Source: Roseiarcus sp036489975
GTDB taxonomy: Bacteria > Pseudomonadota > Alphaproteobacteria > Rhizobiales > Beijerinckiaceae
Direction: 5' to 3'
NCBI GenBank assembly: GCA_036489975.1
Contig: DASXES010000085.1
Coordinates: 61,596 to 125,595 of the forward strand
DNA: 64,000 nucleotides
This document shows positions 55,611 through 63,863 of this stretch, in pieces. The stretch's first letter is position 1. Each line of letters begins with the position of its first letter. Below the pieces are notes generated by a model. It had not been told where the DNA came from. It made no database searches and saw only the letters and a list, made by a program, of their open reading frames with translations. The translations under genes were made by a program, and so were the position numbers.

Positions 55611-57842
55611 GTGCGGACCTGGGCGGAGCCTCCGTTGCGGCTGAGCGTTTTCGACCGACGCTGGGTTTCCGAGCCAGCGAATGCGCGCAAGGACGCGCCG
55701 CTCGAGGGCGGACTCGCGTCCGCGCTGTTCCGCAAAATCATCCGGAATCCTCGCAAGACAGGAACCGCGACCGTGGTCGCGTCCCGTTCGCTGAACTGGC
55801 GACTGGGTCTCTCGATGCTGACGGCTGTCCTGCCCTTGGCGGCGTTCGCATTGCTCATGGTGGGATGGATCGCCCGCAGCGAACGCGAAGCGGAAGGGAG
55901 GATGCTGGTCAGCGACGCTTATTCGTTGGCGAAAGCCGCCGGACGCGAAATCAACGCCGATTTCCTGCTGTCGGCCGCGCTCTCGCATTCGGGGCCCCTG
56001 CAACACGGGGACCTGGCCGGCTTCGCCGAGCAGGCCCGGAATAGTCTCGCCGACGCGACTGGGGCCAGCCTGATCGTTTCCACGCCCGACGGCGCCCCCG
56101 TGTTGACCATACCTCCGGCGCCGTCGGATTCGCCCCTGCTTCGCAACCGGGCAGCTCTGGTCAGTCGGGCGATTCAATCGGGCGCCGCCTTTCTCTCCGA
56201 TGTCGACGCCAATCCCAATCTGGGCGAGTCGCACGCATCGATCGAAACTCCGGTCTTTTTCGGCAGCCGGCCGGCCTATGAGATTGGAATGATCCTTTCT
56301 CTCGGACAATTCAGCGATCTGTTGCAGCGTGAAGCCTTTCCCGCGGGCTGGCTGTCGGGCATCGTCGATCGCGACGGCGCTTTTGTCGCCCGTGTGCCGA
56401 GCCAGGGGCCGGGGACACTGGCGAGCCCCGAGTTTCGCGAGGCGACGCAACGCCTGCCGCAATCGACCGTCACGCACATTTCGGTCAGCGGACAAAAGAT
56501 TGTTTCGGCTTACGCGCCGGTGAGCGGCGGCTGGACGGTTGGCGTCGCCGCCGATCGAAACGCGCTCGGGGTCGGCCCAAGCGCCTTTCTCGTTACATCG
56601 ATTCTGGCCGCATTCGCGATATTGGGCAGCCTCCTGTTGTCCTATCTGAACAGCCGCGCGCTGGCGCGGCAGGTGCGAGAGCTTGAAGCGAAGACGCGCA
56701 ACGTTCTGACCGGCGCGCCGATCGCCACGACGCCGACCGGCGTTCGCGAGTTTGACAGCCTGTCTGACGCCCTGGCCAGAGCCTCCGAACTTGTCGCCCT
56801 GCGAACCGAGCAGCAACAGCGCGCGGAGCAGGAGATGCGAAGCCGCGAAGAACATTTCCGGCTGCTGGCCGACAGTGTGCCTCAACTGGTTTGGACCGCA
56901 GGCCCTGACGGCCGCATCGAGTACATGAGCGCGCGCCGCGAAAGATACGGAGCAACGGGTCGAACGGATTGGGAAGGGCTCATTCATCCCGATGATCGGC
57001 GGGCGACCGCGGAAGCGTGGATTCACGCCAGCGAAACCGGCCTGCCCTATGAGATGGAGCATCGCCTGTTTGTGGTCGGCAAAGGCTATGGGTGGCACCT
57101 GAGCCGCGCATCGCCGCTTTTGGACGCGCACGGGGGGGTCGTAAGGTGGTACGGCACGACCACCGACATCGATGACCAGAAGCAGCGCGAGGAGAACATC
57201 CGTGAGCTCATGGCGGAGCTTAATCACCGCTCGCGCAATCTGCTCGCTGTCGCGCAGGCCATCGCCCGCTGTGGGGCCGCGAACGCAACGACGATCGAAC
57301 AGTTTCAGGCGCGATATTCTGAACGATTGCTGGGACTGGCCACAAGCCAGGATTTGCTGACCGATCGGAATTGGCGCGGCGTGCCGCTGGAAGCGCTGAT
57401 CCGGGCGCAGGCGCGAACCGTTTGCGCTTCTCGAGCCAAGCGGCTGGTGACTGAAGGCCCGATGATCCTGCTGAGCCCCCAGGCGACCCAGACGGTCGGT
57501 CTTGCCTTGCACGAGCTATGCGACAACGCCCTCAAGTACGGGGCGCTGTCGAACCATGATGGCGATGTCTCCCTCGTCTGGCGGATCGACGAGAGCGGGG
57601 CTGAGCCGAACCTCGAAATGACGTGGCGCGAACGCGGCGGGCCTCCGGTGAAGGCGAACCGGATCTCCGGGTTCGGCGCCGTCGTGCTTGAGCGTCTCAC
57701 GGCCTCGGGTCTGAACGCTTCATCGATACTGAGCTTCGAAGCTGGCGGCGCGACATGGCGACTGACGGCTCCGCTAAAGGAGGTTGTGAGGACTGGGAGC
57801 AGCGACTTCCGGTCTCCTGTGGGTCAGGTCCTGTCCGGCTGA
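55611..57842 (+). CDS. Transmembrane PAS-HWE histidine kinase, candidate PhyR kinase
   Basis: A 743-residue sensor kinase. TM1 is near residue 70-88 and TM2 near 328-345, bracketing an extracytoplasmic dCache-like sensor of about 235 residues; then a PAS domain (about 427-530, FRLLADSVPQLVWTAGPDG) and an HWE kinase with phospho-His in AELNHRSRNLLAVAQ, the N-box HELCDNALKYGAL, and the W-x-E of WRERGGP. HWE kinases act on PhyR in other alphaproteobacteria. It is 26 bp downstream of phyR in the same direction. It starts at GTG 55611; a more precise start cannot be chosen by eye. Confidence 0.93.
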   Translation: MRTWAEPPLRLSVFDRRWVSEPANARKDAPLEGGLASALFRKIIRNPRKTGTATVVASRSLNWRLGLSMLTAVLPLAAFALLMVGWIARSEREAEGRMLVSDAYSLAKAAGREINADFLLSAALSHSGPLQHGDLAGFAEQARNSLADATGASLIVSTPDGAPVLTIPPAPSDSPLLRNRAALVSRAIQSGAAFLSDVDANPNLGESHASIETPVFFGSRPAYEIGMILSLGQFSDLLQREAFPAGWLSGIVDRDGAFVARVPSQGPGTLASPEFREATQRLPQSTVTHISVSGQKIVSAYAPVSGGWTVGVAADRNALGVGPSAFLVTSILAAFAILGSLLLSYLNSRALARQVRELEAKTRNVLTGAPIATTPTGVREFDSLSDALARASELVALRTEQQQRAEQEMRSREEHFRLLADSVPQLVWTAGPDGRIEYMSARRERYGATGRTDWEGLIHPDDRRATAEAWIHASETGLPYEMEHRLFVVGKGYGWHLSRASPLLDAHGGVVRWYGTTTDIDDQKQREENIRELMAELNHRSRNLLAVAQAIARCGAANATTIEQFQARYSERLLGLATSQDLLTDRNWRGVPLEALIRAQARTVCASRAKRLVTEGPMILLSPQATQTVGLALHELCDNALKYGALSNHDGDVSLVWRIDESGAEPNLEMTWRERGGPPVKANRISGFGAVVLERLTASGLNASSILSFEAGGATWRLTAPLKEVVRTGSSDFRSPVGQVLSG

Positions 57843-57954
57843 TCGGACCGGGACGGATCTGCCCCGGTTGTACGCTTGTCTAACGGTGGTTTCTCGTGTC
57901 GAATGCGGCGGGCGTCTCGTGCGGACGGTTCGATGGCCGCTTGGAGATTGCCAA

Positions 57955-58152
57955 ATGCCGGAGAAAACTCCTGGAAAACCGCGAAAGACCGCGAAGCCGC
58001 CCGCGAGCGACCTGGCCTCGGCGGGCTCTGCGCAGACGGATCGATATATCGCCGAGCAATTGAAGGCGGTCTATGACGCCGTGGCCGCCGAGCCCGTTCC
58101 TGATCGGCTTCTTGAGCTGCTCAATCGGTTGGACGCCGATGCGAAAAAGTAA
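57955..58152 (+). CDS. nepR: Anti-sigma factor NepR, copy 1
   Basis: A 65-residue NepR that binds EcfG in unstressed cells. The core helix pair IAEQLKAVYDAVAAEPVPDRLLELLNRLDA carries the family consensus (YD-x3-EPVPDRxLxLLxxLD). The N-terminus is Lys/Pro-rich. ATG 57955 has GGAG upstream. It follows the kinase by 112 bp, and a weaker promoter-like GGACC-N17-GTT (about 57847-57871) lies between, so I do not annotate that one. A second NepR gene is linked to ecfG at 62.7 kb. Confidence 0.93.
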   Translation: MPEKTPGKPRKTAKPPASDLASAGSAQTDRYIAEQLKAVYDAVAAEPVPDRLLELLNRLDADAKK

Positions 58153-58163
58153 CGTCGAGCCCT

Positions 58164-59432
58164 CTATGTGGCGAGCGGCGCGACAAGAATGAACTCGGCG
58201 CCCGGGTTACGCGGGACAATTTCCAATAACCCGTTCAGTTGTTCCGCGAGAGAGCGGACCATGCGGGCCCCCAGGCTCTTTCCCCGGCGGCCGAATTCGA
58301 AACCGTCCCGTAGTCCACCACCTTCGTCGCGAACGGCGATGGAAAAGTTGTCGACGCTCTTCGCGGCCACCTTGACCCAGACACGGCCAGCGCGCGGGCC
58401 ATGATAGGCGTGTTTGGCCGCGTTCGATACGAGCTCATTGACGATTAGCGCGCACGAGATGGCGCGATCCGCCGAGATCACAATCCCGGGCTGAGCGTCA
58501 ACCTCGACCTCGCACTGCGCGAGGCTGGCGCTGAGGTCCTTGCAAATGGTTTCGATGTATCTCCCGACGTCGAAACGCTCGATGTCGGCCGTTTGATACA
58601 ATTGTTCGTGCACCCGAGCGATGGCCGCGACGCGAAGGGTGGCGTCCTCGAGATGTTGGACGAACGCCGGGTCGGAATCCTCGCGAGCCTGAAGGCGAAG
58701 CATGCTCGCGACCAGCGCGAGGCTGTTCTTCACCCGGTGGTTCATCTCCCCGATGAGAAACTGATGCCGCTCCAGCGCCGCCCTCAAATTGCGCTCGTGG
58801 CGCTCGCGCTCGATCGCCATTCCGAGAATGTTGGCGGCGCCCTGCAGGAACGCGAGATCGTACTCGACGAACTCATTGCCGGACCGGCTGTCGACCTCCA
58901 ACACACCGAAGGGGCGGCCATCGCCCTGAAGAATGACGTTCATGGCGCGGTGAACGCCGTGCCTGACAAGAAGCTCCGGCGTTCTGAAGCGCTCCTCGAT
59001 TTCGAGATGATTGGAAATCACCGGTCTGCCCGTCTTCAACGCAAATCCGGCTGGCGAAGCGAGATCCGCGTCGATTTTGGCGACGCCGACAATTCCTGGT
59101 TCCCAACCGACCCCCGCTCGAACGAGAAATTGATTCTCGCTCGGAAGATATTCGAGCACCTTGCAAAACTCGGTATGAAGGCCCTCGGCGGTCAGGCGCG
59201 AAGTCTCCGCGAGAAGTTGTTCGAACCCGGGTCCCTGCAAGGCGCCGACGCCGAGCTCGGCCAGAATTTCTTGCTGACGAATGCGCTGATGCAGGGCGAG
59301 CACAGTCTGATCTGAGACCTCGTCCGCGGATTTGGATTCGACAACAGGCGGACCCGGTTTATCGGGCGACGGCATCAGATCGGCTTTGGCGCATTTTTTC
59401 TCCCCGAGGACGCCTATCGGCGCCCGAGTCAT
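58164..59432 (-). CDS. GAF-domain HisKA_2 histidine kinase
   Basis: A 422-residue soluble kinase. A GAF domain covers about residues 55-200 (FCKVLEYLPSENQFLVRAGVGW), followed by a HisKA_2 dimerisation/phosphoacceptor domain (LIGEMNHRVKNSLALVASML, phospho-His in NHRVKN) and an HATPase (IVNELVSNAAKHAY, DEGGGL). This is the phyllosphere-type kinase found near PhyR. The start is uncertain (ATG 59432, or ATG 59375). It is convergent with nepR copy 1 and divergent from csbD. Confidence 0.92.
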   Translation of the reverse strand: MTRAPIGVLGEKKCAKADLMPSPDKPGPPVVESKSADEVSDQTVLALHQRIRQQEILAELGVGALQGPGFEQLLAETSRLTAEGLHTEFCKVLEYLPSENQFLVRAGVGWEPGIVGVAKIDADLASPAGFALKTGRPVISNHLEIEERFRTPELLVRHGVHRAMNVILQGDGRPFGVLEVDSRSGNEFVEYDLAFLQGAANILGMAIERERHERNLRAALERHQFLIGEMNHRVKNSLALVASMLRLQAREDSDPAFVQHLEDATLRVAAIARVHEQLYQTADIERFDVGRYIETICKDLSASLAQCEVEVDAQPGIVISADRAISCALIVNELVSNAAKHAYHGPRAGRVWVKVAAKSVDNFSIAVRDEGGGLRDGFEFGRRGKSLGARMVRSLAEQLNGLLEIVPRNPGAEFILVAPLAT

Positions 59433-59464
59433 ACTTTACCGCGCCGAAAGCGGCTCCGCCAGCC

Positions 59465-59489
59465 GGAACACAAGGCTCCTCCCGCGGTT
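59465..59489 (+). promoter_or_regulatory. EcfG promoter for csbD
   Basis: GGAAC (59465-59469) and GTT (59487-59489), 17 bp apart, 26 bp before the csbD ATG at 59516. This is an ideal EcfG promoter position. Confidence 0.8.
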
Positions 59490-59515
59490 TATCCCTCTCA
59501 AGAAGGAGGCCGCCC

Positions 59516-59722
59516 ATGGACTGGAACCGGGTTGAAGGAAGCTGGAAGCAAATGAAAGGCGCCGTTAAGCAGCAGTGGGGAAAGCTGACCGACGACGACC
59601 TCACCCAGGTCAACGGGAGCCGGGAAAAGCTCGAAGGAATAATTCAGGAGCGATACGGAATCGCCAAGGATGAAAGCCGCAAGCAAATCGATTCCTGGTA
59701 CCAAAGCCAGGGCTTGGACTAG
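59516..59722 (+). CDS. CsbD-family stress protein
   Basis: A 68-residue CsbD-like protein: MDWNRVEGSWKQMKGAVKQQWGKLTDDDL and YGIAKDESRKQIDSWY (shown in parts), a charged, hydrophilic helical protein. AAGGAGG lies just before the ATG. CsbD homologues are strong members of general stress regulons (sigma B in Bacillus, EcfG in alphaproteobacteria), consistent with the promoter upstream. The molecular role is unknown. Confidence 0.93.
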   Translation: MDWNRVEGSWKQMKGAVKQQWGKLTDDDLTQVNGSREKLEGIIQERYGIAKDESRKQIDSWYQSQGLD

Positions 59723-59875
59723 GCGGCGCGTTGTTGCTTCCATAGCCCGCCGTGACGCCGTCGGCCGCGGCAGGATCTCCGCGGGGCGGGTGCGCCGGAC
59801 AGCATCTCCTGTGAGCGCGCCTTGATTTGGCGGGCGGCACGAAATACTTATATAAACCGTGGAATATAGCACTTT

Positions 59876-59910
59876 GGCGGAACGAACCCAATTTGGGGGT
59901 TTGCTCCGCC
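59876..59910. terminator. Hairpin between csbD and the convergent PAS-HWE kinase gene
   Basis: GGCGGA (59876-59881) pairs with TCCGCC (59905-59910), and AACCC with GGGTT inside, giving a near-continuous stem of about 14 bp. It lies between two convergent genes; a bidirectional terminator is likely although T-runs are short. Confidence 0.5.
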
Positions 59911-59966
59911 TTTGCTCCTCGGACCGCCCCCACGCCGGGGAACGTCAAGTCACGGGGGTCCGGCGT

Positions 59967-61022
59967 TTAGCCTGAGAGGCTCGCTCGCGGGACAGACAGA
60001 CGGATCGCAAGTCCCTCAGGGCGCCACTTGCGGGAAATCTCGCCCCCGAGCTGGTCGGAGACTGCTATGCGTGACAGGACCGAACCGAAACCGGCGCTGT
60101 CTGGCACGCTGACCGTCGGTCCACCGCGCTCGATCCAGTCGACGACGACCGCGTCATTTTCCTCAGTGAACATGACCTCCACGGTTCCCATGGACGCGGA
60201 CAGGGAGCCGTATTTGGTCGCGTTGGTCGCGAATTCATGCAGGAGGAGGGCAAGGCTCGTGAGGGCGGAGCCGGAAACTTCAGCGTCAATTCCCGAGACA
60301 GCAATGCGGGGCGCCTCGGATTCGTCAAACGGAGCGACGATGGTGCGGACCAGCGATTGGAGCGTCGTAGGCTCCGGCGCCGCGTCATCGAAGCCCTGCG
60401 AGAAGGTAAGGGCGTGGGCTCGCGCAAGCGCGGAGATGCGCGCGCGGGTGACTTCGGCAAGCCCTTCGGGGGATTTCGCCGACCGCGCGCTCAAGCCCAC
60501 GATGCTGCTTGAGAGCGCGAAAAGGTTCTTCACCCGGTGACTCATTTCTTGCATCAGCAAGTGCTGCCGGTCGCGCGCTCTCCTGAGTTCCGTAATGTCG
60601 CGCGCGATCTTCGAGGCGCCGACGATTTTGCCGCTTGAAGTCCGGATCGGCGAGACGGTCAGCGAAATATCGACCAGGCTTCCGTCCTTGCGCTGGCGGA
60701 CGGTCTCGAAGTGTTCAATCCGCTCACCGCGGTGAATCTTTGCGAGGATCGCGGGCTCTTCGCCGAGACGGTCACACGGAATTATGATCGTTACCGGCTT
60801 GCCGATCGCCTCCTCGGCAGTAAATCCGAAAAGCCGCTGCGCGCCACCGTTCCAGCTGAGGATCACGCCACTGAGATCCTTCGACAGTATCGCGTCGTCG
60901 GACGATTCGATTATGGCTTGATAGTGGTGGGCTGCGAGATCGTCGCTAACTTGCGCCGGGCGCGCTCGTCGCCCCGCGCCTTCGGACGCGGATTTTTCGG
61001 GCGGCTGACCTACATGCTTCAA
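59967..61022 (-). CDS. Soluble PAS-HWE histidine kinase
   Basis: A kinase of about 351 residues (from TTG 61022, chosen for AGGAAG upstream; a TTG at 61091 is the alternative). It has a PAS domain (YQAIIESSDDAILSKDLSGV, near residues 34-150) and an HWE kinase: phospho-His in QEMSHRVKNLFALSSSIVG, N-box HEFATNATKYGSLS, and WIERGGP. There is no membrane segment, so it senses a cytosolic signal. It is downstream of a DUF2934 gene with an EcfG promoter, so it may itself be stress-induced, giving feedback on PhyR; that is inference. Confidence 0.9.
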   Translation of the reverse strand: MKHVGQPPEKSASEGAGRRARPAQVSDDLAAHHYQAIIESSDDAILSKDLSGVILSWNGGAQRLFGFTAEEAIGKPVTIIIPCDRLGEEPAILAKIHRGERIEHFETVRQRKDGSLVDISLTVSPIRTSSGKIVGASKIARDITELRRARDRQHLLMQEMSHRVKNLFALSSSIVGLSARSAKSPEGLAEVTRARISALARAHALTFSQGFDDAAPEPTTLQSLVRTIVAPFDESEAPRIAVSGIDAEVSGSALTSLALLLHEFATNATKYGSLSASMGTVEVMFTEENDAVVVDWIERGGPTVSVPDSAGFGSVLSRIAVSDQLGGEISRKWRPEGLAIRLSVPRASLSG

Positions 61023-61187
61023 AGCCGGCTTCCTGGGCGCAGGCCCCCAGACGAAATCTCGACCGATTGCCGGTCGCGGCGTCGAGGCCAAAGTCCATAT
61101 GGCCGCGCGCCGAACTTGGTACGCCGTCTGGCCGATCTTGTCGACACCGTGACGGAGGCGTCAAAGTTCTTTCTCGCGATCGAGCGC

Positions 61188-61415
61188 TTACGGGGCGGCG
61201 GGCGCCACGCCCGCGCCTCGAACGCGCCGCCCCGCGGGAGGCTCCCTCGCGGGTTCGCCCGCGGGTTCGTCTTCGACGGGCGCAGGTTCGAGAGGCTCAC
61301 CCTCAATCAGGGTCAGGGCGGTCAGCCAATGGCGCTCCGCCTGGCCTTCAGGGCAGCCTTCTTCCAGCCAGAGAAAATAGGCGCGCTCGCGGGTGCGCTC
61401 GTTGTGCTCAGGCAT
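61188..61415 (-). CDS. DUF2934 domain protein
   Basis: A 75-residue protein with a DUF2934 helix (TRERAYFLWLEEGCPEGQAERHWLTA) followed by a Pro/Glu-rich disordered tail. GGAGG lies eight bases before the ATG. DUF2934 proteins are short and of unknown function; many are stress-regulated in Hyphomicrobiales. A perfectly spaced EcfG promoter lies 175 bp upstream. The PAS-HWE kinase follows on the same strand. Confidence 0.8.
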   Translation of the reverse strand: MPEHNERTRERAYFLWLEEGCPEGQAERHWLTALTLIEGEPLEPAPVEDEPAGEPAREPPAGRRVRGAGVAPAAP

Positions 61416-61589
61416 GTCTTCTTCCTCCAATCTAGCTCACCGCGTGCGCGGCGCTTCTCTTGCGGCTGGCCGCCGCCTTTTTCGTGGCCGCCGATCGACT
61501 GGCCGACGATCTCGCGGCCGACGCGGCCGCCTCTGAGTCGCCGCGCGGCATTGATCCTCTTCCTGGCGCCCGACAGGCCGCACGACCGA

Positions 61590-61614
61590 AACCCCAGATC
61601 GGGCGGAAAGTTCC
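61590..61614 (-). promoter_or_regulatory. EcfG promoter upstream of the DUF2934 gene
   Basis: On the minus strand GGAAC (61614-61610) and GTT (61592-61590), 17 bp apart. The distance to the DUF2934 start is long (about 175 bp), and the region between (61431-61589) shows no gene. Confidence 0.65.
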
Positions 61615-61686
61615 AACAAGGGTTTGGGCTTACCGCTGATTGATGGCCAGGAGCTGATCCGTTGGCCAGGAGCTGGCGGCGCCCGT

Positions 61687-61711
61687 GGAACATGTCCGGT
61701 TGACGGCAGTT
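61687..61711 (+). promoter_or_regulatory. EcfG promoter for the single-domain response regulator
   Basis: GGAAC (61687-61691) and GTT (61709-61711), exactly 17 bp apart, ending 68 bp before the ATG at 61779 of the response-regulator gene. Together with the minus-strand promoter at 61590-61614 it makes a divergent pair. Confidence 0.75.
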
Positions 61712-61778
61712 AGGTCGCGGTAAACCGGTCCACTTGGACAGCGTGGCGTCAGCGCCGCGGGAACAGGTGGTCTTCGCA

Positions 61779-62186
61779 ATGGCTGGATCGACAAATGACA
61801 ATGTTCCGCTCAGTGGTGTGAGAGTGCTGATGGTGGAGGACGATCCGCTGATGGCGATGGCTCTGGAGGATACCCTGGCCGAGGCGGGCGCGATCGTTCT
61901 CGGCCCTTGCCGGACGCTTGCTGAGGCGCTGGCGCGGACGAACGCCGATGATTTCGCCGTGGCGGTGCTCGATTTCAGCCTTGGGGAGGATACGGCGTCG
62001 CCCGTGGCCCGGCGGCTGGCCAGCCGCGGCGTCCCGTTCGTTCTCCATACGGGGAAGTCAAGCCGCGACCCGAGCCTTACAGAATGGGCTTGCCCGATCC
62101 TCCAGAAGCCCGCCTCGCCGCGCGCCCTGGTGTCCGCCGTGAGCGCTGTTCTGCCGCGTTCCCGGCGCTTGGCTGCCGGACGCTAG
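61779..62186 (+). CDS. Single-domain response regulator
   Basis: A 135-residue stand-alone receiver domain: VRVLMVEDDPLMAMALEDTL (acidic pair), phosphoacceptor Asp in AVAVLDFSLGED, and LQKPAS (Lys). The stretch VPFVLHTGKSS resembles the FAT-GUY-type receivers that tune the general stress response (for example SdrG in Sphingomonas). It is probably an input or phosphate sink in this network; that is inference. It ends four bases into the end of ecfG (convergent). ATG 61779 has no strong ribosome-binding site. Confidence 0.87.
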   Translation: MAGSTNDNVPLSGVRVLMVEDDPLMAMALEDTLAEAGAIVLGPCRTLAEALARTNADDFAVAVLDFSLGEDTASPVARRLASRGVPFVLHTGKSSRDPSLTEWACPILQKPASPRALVSAVSAVLPRSRRLAAGR

Positions 62187-62713
62187 CCAGCGCGTCGGGC
62201 TCTGCGCTCGACCGCCATGGCGGATGTTTCATCAAGTTTTAAAAGCTCCACCAGCTTCGCGCGGGCGCGGCTCAGCCGGCTCTTAATGGTGCCTATCCCC
62301 ACTTCGCAAATAACCGCGGCTTCCTCGTAAGAGAGCCCGCTCGCCCCGATCAGCGTCAACACCTCGCGCTGCTCGGGCGGAAGCATGGTCAACGCCTTGC
62401 GGAAATCCTCGAGATCGAGATGGCTCTCCTGGTCGCCGGGCACGGTAAGTCGGCGCGCATAGAAGCCGTCGCTGTCCTGGACCTCGCGCGAGCGTTTGCG
62501 ATAATTCGAATAGTAAATGTTGCGTAGAATGGTGAACAGCCAGGCTCTCAGGCTCGTCCCAGGCTGAAATTTTTCCGAATTGCTCCATGCGCGGAGCAGC
62601 GATTCCTGGACGAGATCGTCGGCTAGCGTGACCGAGCCGGAGAGCGAGATTGCGAACGCCCGCAGATTCCTGGTTTCCGCTAGCAACTCGTCCTTGAAGC
62701 TAGCCGAGGGCAT
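62183..62713 (-). CDS. ecfG: General stress response ECF sigma factor EcfG
   Basis: A 176-residue ECF sigma factor (ECF15 group). Region 2 reads LAETRNLRAFAISLSGSVTLADDLVQESLLRAW and region 4 reads LPPEQREVLTLIGASGLSYEEAAVICEVGIGTIKSRLSRAR (in parts: SLSGSVTLADDLVQESL; SYEEAAVICEVGIGTIKSRL). ATG 62713 overlaps the nepR copy 2 stop by 14 bases, so it is translated after its anti-sigma factor, the standard arrangement. The promoters GGAAC-N17-GTT across this window are its predicted sites. Confidence 0.96.
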   Translation of the reverse strand: MPSASFKDELLAETRNLRAFAISLSGSVTLADDLVQESLLRAWSNSEKFQPGTSLRAWLFTILRNIYYSNYRKRSREVQDSDGFYARRLTVPGDQESHLDLEDFRKALTMLPPEQREVLTLIGASGLSYEEAAVICEVGIGTIKSRLSRARAKLVELLKLDETSAMAVERRARRAG

Positions 62714-62954
62714 CGCGCCTCCGCTTCCGCTCGGAGACGCGAACTCCGTCCTCGAGGCGTGTAAGCAATTCCATGAATTTATCCGGCAGAGGGGCCTGGA
62801 CCAGATCGGCGTAATGAGCCGCAAGCGCCCGCCCAATAGCCTCAGCGGCTTTCGGATCCGGCGCCGCGACGTCCTGCGCCTCGGTCTCGGTCTTGTCTGT
62901 AGGGTTCACGACAATCCTGAAACTAACATGCGTGTTTAACGCGGGGGACGCCAT
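62700..62954 (-). CDS. nepR: Anti-sigma factor NepR, copy 2
   Basis: An 84-residue NepR upstream of and overlapping ecfG. The core AIGRALAAHYADLVQAPLPDKFMELLTRLE matches the family in the region YxDLVxxPLPDxFxxLLxxL. It differs from copy 1 in its longer, charged C-terminal tail (RVSERKRRRDALG) and N-terminus. A GTG at 62909 with AGGA upstream would give 69 residues and may be the real start. An EcfG promoter lies at 63112-63136, so it is autoregulated with ecfG. Confidence 0.93.
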   Translation of the reverse strand: MASPALNTHVSFRIVVNPTDKTETEAQDVAAPDPKAAEAIGRALAAHYADLVQAPLPDKFMELLTRLEDGVRVSERKRRRDALG

Positions 62955-63111
62955 TTCGTTGCTTCTTCAAAAAGCGATTTTGATCGAGGACCAGATTGTG
63001 GATCCCAATCTCACGCCACGCCTCGTCGGAAGAATCCAAGAACGACAAGACCAGAGAGGCCAATCGCCCAGCCGAACACGAAATATTCTCCCCTGCGCAG
63101 CCTCCCGTGTG

Positions 63112-63136
63112 AACGCCTGAACGCCTCTCTTGTTCC
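63112..63136 (-). promoter_or_regulatory. EcfG promoter for the nepR-ecfG operon
   Basis: On the minus strand GGAAC (63136-63132) and GTT (63114-63112), 17 bp apart. It drives nepR copy 2 and ecfG, leaving a leader of about 150 bp. Autoregulation of ecfG is known in other alphaproteobacteria. The gap 62955-63251 holds only this and the next promoter. Confidence 0.75.
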
Positions 63137-63190
63137 AATGCGGGCGCTGGCAGCGGCCACGGTTATCGACGCCAACCGTCGAAATGGCGC

Positions 63191-63215
63191 CGGAACCATG
63201 TGGCCCCGGAGGCGT
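63191..63215 (+). promoter_or_regulatory. EcfG promoter for the His-rich small protein gene
   Basis: GGAAC (63191-63195) and GTT (63213-63215), 17 bp apart, 37 bp before the ATG at 63252. Ideal position and orientation. It is divergent from the nepR-ecfG promoter. Confidence 0.8.
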
Positions 63216-63251
63216 TACGGGCAGTTCGCATTTGAACAATGGAGAACTGGC

Positions 63252-63446
63252 ATGCCCAAGGACGCACATAGCAAAGCGGCGGAACACCATGAGAACGCTG
63301 CAAAAACCCACAGGACGGCCGCAGAGCATCACGGCAAGGGCGAGCACGCGAAGGGTCGCGAGGAGTCGACGAAGGCCTACGGGCATTCGAAGACCGCGCA
63401 CGAACATTCCGAGACGGCGCACGGCAAGAGCCAATCCCAGAAGTAA
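63252..63446 (+). CDS. Small His/Lys-rich stress protein
   Basis: A 64-residue, very hydrophilic protein with repeats of the type HENAAKTHRTAAEHHGKGEHAKG and HSKTAHEHSETAHGKS (written in parts: AAEHHENAAKTHRTAAEHH; HSKTAHEHSETAHGKS). About a quarter of the residues are His. GGAG precedes the ATG. Similar short proteins exist in Hyphomicrobiales and beta-proteobacteria; function unknown, metal binding possible. It is preceded by a perfect EcfG promoter, and a DUF1003 gene follows 45 bp downstream. Confidence 0.75.
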   Translation: MPKDAHSKAAEHHENAAKTHRTAAEHHGKGEHAKGREESTKAYGHSKTAHEHSETAHGKSQSQK

Positions 63447-63491
63447 AGCGAAACCCGGCGAGGCCGCGACGCGGTCTCGCCTGGTCATCGC

Positions 63492-63863
63492 ATGATAGAC
63501 GATCCCTCGGCGCCTAAGGTTCCGGAGCACGTCGATAAGGCGGTGCGCTCCGTAGTAAAACTGCATTCGCAGCATCGTGGCATGGCCACGAGGCCGCAGC
63601 GAGCAGTGAACCGGGTCAGCGCGTTCATGGCCCGGCCCAGGTTTTTTGTTCTCGTGGTGCTTGTCTCGGTCGGCTGGATTGCCGCCAATACGAGGGCGAG
63701 CCTCCTCGGTTCGGGGGCGTTTGATCCACCCCCTTTCCCCTGGCTGGAGGCGGCGGCAAGTCTCTTCTCACTCTTTGTCGTCATGCTCGTGCTCGTCGCG
63801 CAAAAGCATGAGGATGAACTCAACGCCATCGCGACACCCTCACGCTCGAGCTCGCGATACTAA
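63492..63863 (+). pseudogene. DUF1003 membrane protein, frameshifted and cut by an insertion sequence
   Basis: The first 110 residues fit DUF1003: a basic start, two transmembrane helices (PRFFVLVVLVSVGWIAANT and WLEAAASLFSLFVVMLVLVAQ) and FDPPPFPWLE. After QKHEDELNAI the frame ends in ATPSRSSSRY, whereas the next frame reads LTLELAIL, the usual family continuation, just before the insertion sequence at 63864. So the gene is both frameshifted (about 63820-63838) and truncated. It follows the His-rich gene and may share its EcfG promoter. Confidence 0.72.

Noticed and set aside
55347..57512. A 721-codon open frame on the minus strand opposite the HWE kinase and phyR
   Set aside because: It is antisense to genes with clear domain matches, has Arg/Gly-rich composition and shows no recognisable motif. 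Long antisense frames are expected in high-GC DNA.
57847..57871. GGACC-N17-GTT upstream of nepR copy 1 as an EcfG promoter
   Set aside because: The -35 core has C for A, while all accepted sites have the exact GGAAC. nepR may be read from the phyR promoter.
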